Below are positions 29,654 through 39,900 of a DNA stretch of 64,000 nucleotides, one piece after another. The notes below the pieces were generated by a model. The model worked only from the letters and a program-made list of their open reading frames with translations, was not told the DNA's origin and searched no databases. Source of the stretch: Methanomassiliicoccales archaeon (GTDB lineage: Archaea > Thermoplasmatota > Thermoplasmata > RBG-16-68-12 > SOIM01); assembly GCA_030593295.1 (NCBI GenBank), contig JAUVHO010000004.1:1-64000 (forward strand). The letters are read 5' to 3'. The position numbers and the translations under genes were made by a program. Positions within the stretch are counted from its first letter, which is position 1, and the number at the start of each line of letters is the position of its first letter.

Positions 29654-30331
29654 ATGGGCGAAGAGGATATCAGGGAAACGGTCAGGCGGACCTTCGAGGC
29701 CATCGCAGAACATTTTGACGTGACCAGGTACAAGCCCTGGCCGGAGTCGGTTGAATATGTTGAATCCCTCCCGGAAGGAAGCAGAGTGCTGGACATAGGG
29801 TGCGGCAACGGCAGGAACATGATCCTACCGAGAAGGCTCGGTCATGAGGTCGTCGGAGTTGATTTCAGCATCAATCTGCTGAGGATCGCCCAAGAGAAGC
29901 TCAACATGAGGGAACTGGCGCATAGCGGACACATAATCGGTGGGGATGCGACATTTCTTCCTTTGAAGGATGATATCTTCGATGCCGCACTATACATAGC
30001 AACACTTCACCACATCCCGTCAGAAGAGGACCGATTGAGAAGCCTGAGAGAACTGGAGCGGGTGCTGAAGTCCGGCGGAACAGCGTTCATCAGCGTCTGG
30101 GCACTGGACCAACCTCGATTCGAAGAACTTCTGAAGAACAAGAGCAAGGACCCAGATTTCGCAGACATATTCCTACCCTGGACGCGATCCGACGGCAAGG
30201 TCTTCCAGAGGTTCTACCACCTCTTCGAGAAGGATGAATTGAAGGACCTTATTTCCCAAACGGAACTTGAGACGGAAAAGTACTTCTCCTCCAGCGACAA
30301 CTACTTCGCGAGAGTGAGAAAGGTTGGCTGA
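29654..30331 (+). CDS. Class I SAM-dependent methyltransferase (Trm9/ALKBH8-methyltransferase-like)
   Basis: HFDVTRYKPWPESVEYVESLPEGSRVLDIGCGNGRNMILPRRLGHEVVGVDFS. Confidence 0.85.
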   Translation: MGEEDIRETVRRTFEAIAEHFDVTRYKPWPESVEYVESLPEGSRVLDIGCGNGRNMILPRRLGHEVVGVDFSINLLRIAQEKLNMRELAHSGHIIGGDATFLPLKDDIFDAALYIATLHHIPSEEDRLRSLRELERVLKSGGTAFISVWALDQPRFEELLKNKSKDPDFADIFLPWTRSDGKVFQRFYHLFEKDELKDLISQTELETEKYFSSSDNYFARVRKVG

Positions 30332-30512
30332 CGGGATACTGGAGATGCTCGGCGAGATATTCCATCTTATACAGACCGACATCATGTGCATGGTCGGGAT
30401 CATGATCTTCGGCATAGCCCTGGCAATTCTGATAGTCATCTGGTACATGAGGCGGATAATGAACCAGGAGATATTCGTCCACGGGGGCAGGTGGGACAAG
30501 GAAAAAAAATAA
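30324..30512 (+). CDS. Small membrane protein
   Basis: One central TM; overlaps the 3' end of the methyltransferase gene. Confidence 0.5.
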   Translation: MADGILEMLGEIFHLIQTDIMCMVGIMIFGIALAILIVIWYMRRIMNQEIFVHGGRWDKEKK

Positions 30513-30554
30513 AGTCAGTTCTGCATTATCACTCCGAGGTTAGAGGTGGGGTAA

Positions 30555-30938
30555 ATGACTGATGTTCCTAAGGATCTCAAGTATATCGACACACACGAAT
30601 GGATTAAGGGTGAGGGAGACAAGGTCGTCGTTGGAATAACCGATTATGCGCAGACCAAGCTGACAGATATCGTTTACGTTGAGTTCGGCGATACTGGCCG
30701 AGAGGTGCAGAAGGGTGATGAGATAGGTACGATAGAGTCGGTGAAGACGGTCTCGGAACTGTATGCTCCGGTCAGCGGCACGGTGGAGGAGTACAACTCT
30801 GAACTGGAAGATTCACCTCAGCTGATGAACCAGGACCCGTACGGGAATGGCTGGTTCGTGAAGATAAAGATGAGCGACCCGTCGGAGATGGGGCAGTTGT
30901 TGGATCCCTCAAGCTACTCCAAGCTGGCGGAAGACTAG
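30555..30938 (+). CDS. gcvH: Glycine cleavage system H protein
   Basis: DLKYIDTHEWIKGEGDKVVVGITDYAQTKLTDIVYVEF and ESVKTVSELYAPVSG lipoyl-lysine region. Confidence 0.95.
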   Translation: MTDVPKDLKYIDTHEWIKGEGDKVVVGITDYAQTKLTDIVYVEFGDTGREVQKGDEIGTIESVKTVSELYAPVSGTVEEYNSELEDSPQLMNQDPYGNGWFVKIKMSDPSEMGQLLDPSSYSKLAED

Positions 30939-30979
30939 TCCAAGCCAGTCGAAGACGACTTAGAAACATATGCAGGACA

Positions 30980-31666
30980 TCAATCAGTGGATGATGTTTC
31001 ACTGGATGCCTTTTCTCCGAGATGTTTGTGGAATTCCCTCTCATGCCACCCCTTCAGCCACAAGGCGACACCTGCGAAAAGCGACCACAGAAAGACAAGG
31101 GGCATGCCTATACAAAGTGAATCTATCGACGAGTTCTTCAAGATTAGCCAGGATGTGAAGTTCAGACCCATTATGCTAAGGCCCACGATTAAGGATGTGA
31201 GCACGGTCTGCTTCAGAATGTACAAAACGGCAAAGAAGAAGGAGAGTTCGATCAGTATCAAACCTGTCAGAAGTAGATACGGATCATACAGAAGACTTCT
31301 AGTGTCATTTTGGAAGTCATAATGGTAATCCAGGCTTGAGATCACGTAGAAGTCGATGATTGCCCCGATGATAGTCAGTATGAGGACCGTCAACAGAACC
31401 AGAGGCAGAAAACGGTAAGGTTCGATTTTGTACACTCTGTTACGTTTCAACAAATGCGAGATGCGAATCAAGACCGTGACGGCCAGTAGATTGAGAGGCA
31501 AGTTCAGCAGAATCGTTAAGGCAATGGACATCCCTGGGTCATCGGGATCGATCAAGGGTGCCAAGTCAGCTACGACGTTCCTGGCTAGCAAAACAACAGC
31601 CACGAGAGGTAAGAACAGCACAAGAAGAATGCTGAGACTCCGATTGATCGTCACATCTTCTTCCAA
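30980..31666 (-). CDS. Multi-pass membrane protein of unknown function
   Basis: About six hydrophobic segments; no family recognised. Confidence 0.6.
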   Translation of the reverse strand: MEEDVTINRSLSILLVLFLPLVAVVLLARNVVADLAPLIDPDDPGMSIALTILLNLPLNLLAVTVLIRISHLLKRNRVYKIEPYRFLPLVLLTVLILTIIGAIIDFYVISSLDYHYDFQNDTRSLLYDPYLLLTGLILIELSFFFAVLYILKQTVLTSLIVGLSIMGLNFTSWLILKNSSIDSLCIGMPLVFLWSLFAGVALWLKGWHEREFHKHLGEKASSETSSTD

Positions 31667-31859
31667 AGTATCCCCCGTACCAACAACAGATGAAACTGCC
31701 GATTCTTATAGATGTTGTCCAAGAAGATCGAATGTCCCCAATAATACTCCAGGCGTGAAGAGAAGGTTGAGTTCAGCCACGCTTGTATCGATTTCCATCG
31801 AAAGTGAGGGGCTTTCTCGGAACTTTTAAGTCGATTCTCGCATTAGTATCGACCAATCG

Positions 31860-33047
31860 GTGAGCCATATGAACGAAGTCGTGATAGTCAGCATAGTAAG
31901 AACGGCTACCGGAAGGTACGGTAAGTCGCTTCTCCCCTTTTCCGCACAGAAGATTGGAGCGTTTGTGATACAGGAAGCCGTAAAGAGGGCGAAGGTCCAG
32001 CCATCTGAGGTTCAGGATGTCATCATGGGTAACGTCATTTCTGCGGGTCTGGGTCAGAACCCTGCAAGGCAGGCGATGATCCACGCGGGATTACCTGCAT
32101 CCGTCCCAGCAGTGACGGTCAACAAGGTGTGCGGCTCAAGCCTGAAGGCGGTCATGTTTGGGGCAGATGCCATAAAAGCAGGCAGCTCCGACACGATACT
32201 GGCAGGCGGAATGGAGAGCATGAGCAACGCTCCTTATCTCGATCCAAAGGCAAGATGGGGACACAGGATGGGGGACGGGAAGCTCATAGATGCCATGATC
32301 AACGACGGGCTCTGGGACGTCTACGAGAACTTCCACATGGGTCTGACCGGGGAGATAATCGCTGAGAAGTATGAGATATCCAGGGAACAGATGGACGAGT
32401 TCTCCTACCACAGCCACATGAAGGCCGCGAAGGCAACTGAAGACGGGCTGTTCAAGGAGGAGATACTGCCGATCGAGATTCCGCAGAGAAAGGGCGAACC
32501 GATAATCTTCGACAAGGACGAAGGAATAAGGAAGAACACAACGCCCGAGACACTGGCGGGATTGAGGGCCGCGTTCAAGAAGGATGGGATGCTGACGCCT
32601 GGCAACTGCTCCCAGCTGAGCGACGGCGGTTCTGCGGCCGTGTTGATGGATGCTGACAAGGCTCAGGAGAGGGGACTGGAACCCCTGGCGAAGATAACCG
32701 GATACCTGTCAAGCGGTGTTGAACCCAAGTATGTGATGGAGGCTCCGATACCCGCGGTGAAGATGCTCCTGGAGAAACTTGGAAAGACGGTTGATGACAT
32801 CGACCTGTTCGAACACAATGAGGCTTTCGCATCCGCGAGCTGTGCCGTGGCGAAGGGGTTGGAGATACCAATGGAGAAGCTCAATGTTCACGGCGGTGCA
32901 GTAGCACTGGGGCATCCGATAGGAGCCAGCGGAACGAGGATTCTCGCGACGCTGATATATGCGATGAAGAACCGTGGGGCGAAGACTGGCATCGCCACGT
33001 TATGTCTCGGCGGGGGCAACGCGGTCGCCATGTCGATAGAGATGTGA
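31860..33047 (+). CDS. Acetyl-CoA C-acetyltransferase (thiolase)
   Basis: [61 protein letters not shown]. Confidence 0.95.
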   Translation: MSHMNEVVIVSIVRTATGRYGKSLLPFSAQKIGAFVIQEAVKRAKVQPSEVQDVIMGNVISAGLGQNPARQAMIHAGLPASVPAVTVNKVCGSSLKAVMFGADAIKAGSSDTILAGGMESMSNAPYLDPKARWGHRMGDGKLIDAMINDGLWDVYENFHMGLTGEIIAEKYEISREQMDEFSYHSHMKAAKATEDGLFKEEILPIEIPQRKGEPIIFDKDEGIRKNTTPETLAGLRAAFKKDGMLTPGNCSQLSDGGSAAVLMDADKAQERGLEPLAKITGYLSSGVEPKYVMEAPIPAVKMLLEKLGKTVDDIDLFEHNEAFASASCAVAKGLEIPMEKLNVHGGAVALGHPIGASGTRILATLIYAMKNRGAKTGIATLCLGGGNAVAMSIEM

Positions 33048-33051
33048 TAGC

Positions 33052-33900
<849 letters not shown>

Positions 33901-34029
33901 TCAGAATTGTCGATCCTCCAGTCTACAAGTGACCAGGTTCGAGGTCTTCGAGCGTACAAACCCCTTCATGAACTTACGCAGTAAGATATTTATCAAGGTC
34001 GAGGATTTGTCATCAGCGGCGAGGATAAG

Positions 34030-36891
34030 ATGCGTAGCAAAGCACTGGTCGTGGTACTCCTTCTATGCATAGGCATTTTCCAGCTTGGGCTGACCATCTT
34101 TCCAACAACCGTGAGCTCTGGAACCCTCTACGTGGGTGGCGCTGGCCCATTGAACTACACAGCGATACAGGACGCAATAAACGCTTCAAACCCGGGCGAC
34201 ACGATCTACGTGTTCAACGGAACGTACTATGAGAACGTGGTGGTTAACAAAACATTGACCCTCACTGGAGAGGACAGGCTTGCGTCCAGAATTGACGGTG
34301 GGAAGAATGGAATCGTGGTCAACATCACTGCTGAATGGGTCAACATCAGCGGGTTCACGATAACGGGAGGAGGCATAGCAGTTGAGGATGCTGGGATAAA
34401 GGTAGATCATGCAGACAACTGCACAATTGCCAACATCAATCTGTTCTGGAATTCAGGCCTGGGCATCCATATCTTCCATTCGAACGGAACGGTAGTCTCT
34501 GACACCAATCTCTCGTTGAACGGTCATACTGGCCTAGGACTCTCTTCCTCCTACAACAACACTATCCACAACGTCACGATCACCGAATCCTCTATTTACG
34601 CAGTCTGCCTTGATTCCTCTGGCTACAATACTTTCGACAACAACACGATGTACACCAATACGTACAACATCGGACTCCTTCTTTCAGATAACAACACTTT
34701 CTACGACAACACAGCACATACCACCATCTTCGGGTTCATCTTGAGGGAATCCAACAACAACACTATCGCATACAACAACGTTTCGGACTGTAGCCAATCT
34801 GGCCTGGTCCTCCAAGACTCGGATGAGAATGTCATTGACAGCAACAATATCCATTTGAATAGGGTTGAAGGAGTAATTCTGGGTTCTAGTGAGAATAACG
34901 TCGTATCCAACAACACGGTATCCAATAATGGGGTCGGTATCAGGAGCATTGGCTCTGACCACAACACCATCACCAGCAATACACTGTCGGGGAACACAAT
35001 CGGCATCCACCTCAACACCACTCAATACAGCACAATCGATAACAACACCCTGTCTGGCAACACAAATGAAAGCATCGCGCTCGTGACATCCCATTGGAAT
35101 GCTATCGAGAACAACACCGCCTCGAACAGCATTGTGGGTATCAATCTCGATTACTCCGATAACAATACCATCGTCGACAACAATGCATCGAACAACATGT
35201 ATGGCATCTTTCTCTGGACCCATTCTAACAACAACACCATAGACAACAACACAGCTTCTGACAATCTGGCCCCTGGCATATACATTCGAGATTACTCAAA
35301 CGAGAATAGGATCACGAACAACACCGCCTCGAACAATGACAACGGAATCTACTGCGCGTATGAATCCAACAACACAACAATCGTTGAGAACAACTTCTCA
35401 CAAGGCAACAGGGTAGGCATTCGTCTATACGACACTGGCTATAACTTGATCGCGAATAACAATGTCTCCTCAAATGTCAACCACGGCATATTGATCTTGG
35501 TTTCAGACAACAACACCATTTCCAAGAACGAGGCTACCTATAACGGTAATGATGGGATCAGTCTTCAGTCAGGGCACAACAACACCGTAGTTGAGAACAA
35601 TATCTCGAACAACTCCAACGGCATCTACCTTCTGAACTCCTTCATCAACCATATAGTCGGCAACAAAGTTCTCCGTAACCAGCACGGGATATACACGGTC
35701 ATTTCAAAGAAGAACACCATTGAATACAACGACTTCTCCCTCAACACTGGAACTGGTCTGTACATCACAAGCAGCCGTTTCAACACTTTCGCGCGTAACA
35801 ATGTCTCCTCGAACGCTGGGTATGGCATGTACTTGAGCTTCTCCTGGAGCAACACTATCTTCCACAACAACATCATCAACAATACGCAACAAGCTTTTGA
35901 CGATAGGGACACCAATCAATGGGATGACGGGTATCCTTCTGGTGGGAACTACTGGTCGAACTATACTGGAGTTGATATGTTCTCAGGCCCGAATTACAGT
36001 CTGCCAGGAAGCGACGGCTTCGGAGATACTCCGTTTGTCATAGACGCGGACAGTCAGGACAGATACCCGCTCATGTCACCATTTCCGCCAATCACACCGC
36101 TGGCACCGTCTCCAACGAACGCATTTCTCTCGGGTTTGGGCCTTGAAAATGTCACGCTCACATGGAGTTTGTCTCCCGATGATGGTCAGCAACCCAAATC
36201 TGTCGTTCGGTACGACATATACGGGAACACGAGCTACAATGCGGAAGGGACCGGCTACCCATATCTCGCTTCAGTTCCAAATGGTACTGCCCAGTACGTA
36301 GATGTTCTTGCAGGCGAAGGTGACCCGAACAACTATTTCTATCGGATCTGCGCAGTTGGAATTGACAATAGCTCGAGATGTGGTCTCCAACAACTCTCAA
36401 AATTCACGCGGCCTCTGGGAAAGGGACAGAATCTCATATCCATTCCACTTCAGCAATCCGATGAGAGCATAGGAATGGTTCTCCAAACCGTTCCTTTCGA
36501 CCGGGCCTGGTACTACGACTCTTCCGACCAAGAATGGAAATCCCTTGTGACGACCAAACAATATTCCAAAGGTCTTGGAACTGTGAACCTCACTATGGGG
36601 CTCTGGATTAACGTCTTGGGTGATTCGAATCTCACTGTTGCCGGACTTGTGCCCACGGTAACTGTTTCACAGCTATATGGTGGCTGGAACCTTGTCGGAT
36701 TCCCATCCTTCATGAATTATACTGTCGGGGATCTCGAAGCGGCTGTGGCGGCGGAAAGAATCGAATGTTTTGATGCCCTTGTTCCACTGTACCATCTGAA
36801 GGTTCCTCAGGGTTCCGACCCCCTCCTGGCAGGGCACGGTTATTGGGTCAAGGTCGCTGGGAACAGAACTTGGATTCTTTCGAATGCCTGA
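34030..36891 (+). CDS. NosD/PbH1 beta-helix secreted protein with non-TM C-terminal domain
   Basis: LYVGGAGPLNYTAIQDAINASNPGDTIYVFNGTY, beta-helix rungs, GGNYWSNYTGVDMFSGPN; C-terminus GGWNLVGFPSFMNYTV...LLAGHGYWVKVAGNRTW. Confidence 0.85.
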   Translation: MRSKALVVVLLLCIGIFQLGLTIFPTTVSSGTLYVGGAGPLNYTAIQDAINASNPGDTIYVFNGTYYENVVVNKTLTLTGEDRLASRIDGGKNGIVVNITAEWVNISGFTITGGGIAVEDAGIKVDHADNCTIANINLFWNSGLGIHIFHSNGTVVSDTNLSLNGHTGLGLSSSYNNTIHNVTITESSIYAVCLDSSGYNTFDNNTMYTNTYNIGLLLSDNNTFYDNTAHTTIFGFILRESNNNTIAYNNVSDCSQSGLVLQDSDENVIDSNNIHLNRVEGVILGSSENNVVSNNTVSNNGVGIRSIGSDHNTITSNTLSGNTIGIHLNTTQYSTIDNNTLSGNTNESIALVTSHWNAIENNTASNSIVGINLDYSDNNTIVDNNASNNMYGIFLWTHSNNNTIDNNTASDNLAPGIYIRDYSNENRITNNTASNNDNGIYCAYESNNTTIVENNFSQGNRVGIRLYDTGYNLIANNNVSSNVNHGILILVSDNNTISKNEATYNGNDGISLQSGHNNTVVENNISNNSNGIYLLNSFINHIVGNKVLRNQHGIYTVISKKNTIEYNDFSLNTGTGLYITSSRFNTFARNNVSSNAGYGMYLSFSWSNTIFHNNIINNTQQAFDDRDTNQWDDGYPSGGNYWSNYTGVDMFSGPNYSLPGSDGFGDTPFVIDADSQDRYPLMSPFPPITPLAPSPTNAFLSGLGLENVTLTWSLSPDDGQQPKSVVRYDIYGNTSYNAEGTGYPYLASVPNGTAQYVDVLAGEGDPNNYFYRICAVGIDNSSRCGLQQLSKFTRPLGKGQNLISIPLQQSDESIGMVLQTVPFDRAWYYDSSDQEWKSLVTTKQYSKGLGTVNLTMGLWINVLGDSNLTVAGLVPTVTVSQLYGGWNLVGFPSFMNYTVGDLEAAVAAERIECFDALVPLYHLKVPQGSDPLLAGHGYWVKVAGNRTWILSNA

Positions 36892-36971
36892 AGTTCTCAA
36901 TTTGTGGAGCCGAAGCCACAAACTTCTTTTAGCCCAAACACAATATTATCTGATTTCACATCAGTGAGAAA

Positions 36972-39900
36972 ATGATACGTAAGGTTAGAAAGCAACATTC
37001 GAAGCAGGAGATCCTCAATCTGCTAGAGCCGCTGGTTCGCCAATGGTTCGATACTTCTTTCGATGAGCTAACAGAGCCCCAGTCCTTCGCCGTGCCCCTG
37101 ATCCACGAGAGGAAGAACGTGCTTGTATCCTCACCCACAGGCTCCGGAAAGACGATAACAGCCTTCCTGTCCATCATCAATGAGCTCCTCAAGCTGCAGA
37201 AGAAAGGCAAGCTGGAGGACAAGATCTACTGTGTGTACATATCCCCACTGAAGGCACTGGCCAATGACATTAATCGGAATCTTACGACCCCGCTGGAGGA
37301 AATGAGACAACTTGCGCTCAAGGAAGGACTGGAACCCCCCGAGATCAAGGTCGCCGTCCGTTCAGGCGACACTTCACCCTCCGAGCGGCAGAAAATGGCA
37401 AGGAAACCTCCACACATCTTCATCACGACGCCTGAATCCCTCGCCCTTGTCCTAACAGCGCCCAAGTTCCGAAAGAAACTGGCCGACGCCAAATGGGTCA
37501 TCGTGGACGAGATCCACGAGATATGCTCATCCAAGAGAGGGGTGCACCTTTCATTGTCACTGGAGAGGCTTCGAGAACAGATCGGAAAGGACTTCACACG
37601 AATAGGGCTGTCCGCCACCATAGCGCCGATCAACGAGATCGCCAAGTTCCTGGTGGGTTACGAGAACGGCAAGCTAAGAGATGTGAACGTCGTTGAGGTC
37701 GAGGGGACCAAGAAGATGGACCTGGGTGTCCTTTGTCCGGTCCAAGACATGACCGTTCTCCCGTACGAGATCGTCAACGCAAGAATGTACGACCTGCTGA
37801 CCCAACTGGTGAACGACCACAGGACGACACTCATATTCACCAACACCAGGAGCGGCACCGAGCATGTTTCGTACAAGCTAAAGGAGAAGGGGATCGAGGA
37901 CCTGGCTGCCCATCACGGAAGCCTCAGCAAGTTCATCAGGTTGGACGTGGAGGAGAGGCTCAAGAACGGGGAGCTCAAAGCCGCGGTATCATCAACCTCA
38001 CTCGAACTGGGAATAGACATCGGTTACATCGATCTCGTGTGCCAGATAGGTTCTCCCAAATCCATTGCCAAAGGTCTCCAGAGGGTCGGAAGGTCCGGTC
38101 ATGCTGTGGGAGACACGAGCGTCGGCAGGATGATCGTGTTCGACAACGATGACCTGGTAGAATGCGCCGCACTCACCAAGAACGCCTATGACAACCACAT
38201 CGACCAGGTGGACATACCGACCAACAGCCTGGACGTGCTGGCACAGAACATAGTGGGCATGAGTTTGGTTAAGCGGTGGGAGGCCGAAGATGCGTTCAAA
38301 ATGGTCAAGAGGTCGTATCCATATCACAATCTCAAGAAGAAGGACTTCCACGATGTGCTGGACTACCTCGCACAGAGGAACCCGGACGTCAGGGTCTACG
38401 CCAAGATCTGGTACGACAGGGACGACGACAGGTTCGGACGGAAAAGGGGCAGCAGACTCATCTATTTCACCAATACTGGCACCATTCCTGAAGAAGGGTC
38501 ATACAAGGTCTTTTCTGAACGAGGACAGAAGATCGGGGACCTGTCGGAGAAGTTCGTGGAGTACCTGTCGAGAGGGGACGTATTCGTTCTGGGCGGGAGG
38601 ACGTACCAGTTCGACCGGGTCAGAGGCATGAGGGTCTTCGTGAAGGACGCTTCGGGCAGGCGGCCGACCGTTCCGTCCTGGAGCGGGGAGATGCTGCCAA
38701 GGACGTTCGATCTGTCCATAGAGGTCGGCAAGCTTAGAAGGGAGATAGTCGAGAGGCTCCCTTCGGGCGAGGGCAAGACCAAGAAATGGCTGAAGGACGA
38801 GTACAGGCTGGATGAAGGTTCGGCCCAGAGCGTGATGAGGTATGTTCAGGAACAACATGCGGTAATTCCCGACGTTCCAACCGACAAGAAGCTGCTGATA
38901 GAAGGCCACATCGACATGAAGGGCAACCGCAACGCCATCTTCCACTACAGTTTCGGGAGAAGGACGAACGACGCTTTGTCCAGGGCATACGCTTTCGCAC
39001 TGACCGAGAAGCTGGGATGCAACGTTCGGGTATCCATAACAGATGACAACTTCATGATCACCGCCCCCAAGAGATTCTCCCTGAAGAACATCCATAAACT
39101 GGTCACGAGCAAGACGCTGGAAGACATTCTGAGAAGGGCCATCAAGAATACGGAGCTCTTCAAGCAACGCTTCAGGCACTGCGCCACCAGGAGCTTCATG
39201 ATTCTGAGATCCTACAAAGGCAGAGAGATCTCCATGAACAGGCAGCAGATGCGGTCGGAGAAGGTGCTGGACTGGTTCCACGAGATCGAGGACTTCCCCG
39301 TCATCAAGGAAACGTACAACGAGATTCTGAACGAGGTCATGGATCTCAAACACGCCCACCAGGTGCTTGAGATGATCGAGAATGGGGAGATGGAGGTGGC
39401 AACGGCCGACTTCTCCAATCTGCCTTCACCGTTCGCGCACAATGTTGTTCTTCTCGGCATTTCCGACGTCGTCCTGATGGAGGACCGGAGCGCTTTGCTG
39501 AGGGACTTCCACCGGAAGATACTGAAGAGGGTCATCTCCGAGGACAGGATGGAGGAGTTCCAGTTCCAGGAGGAAGAGATAGAGAGGTTCTTCAGGAAGA
39601 AGATACCCAGGATCAAGAAGAAGGACGACGTGGTCAGTGTTATCAAGAGTCTGGGGGTTGCGAACGCGGCACAGCAAAAGGGTGTCAGCATCCACGACTA
39701 CTCCGATGTTGACTTCCCGACGCTGCAGAAGTGGAGCGAGAAGTTACTGCAGGAAAGCAAGATCGCGTCTGTGTGGACACCAAAAGGGGTCCTGCACTGT
39801 GCCAAAGAGGACGTTCCGCTCTTTATGTCCGTATACGCCCACAAAGGAAGGTTGGAGGATATCGAGAAGAAGATCCTGGACCGTCTGGCCAAGGAGAAAT

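Noticed and set aside
38499-39359. 286-aa minus-strand ORF within lhr
   Set aside because: Antisense artefact; no motifs.
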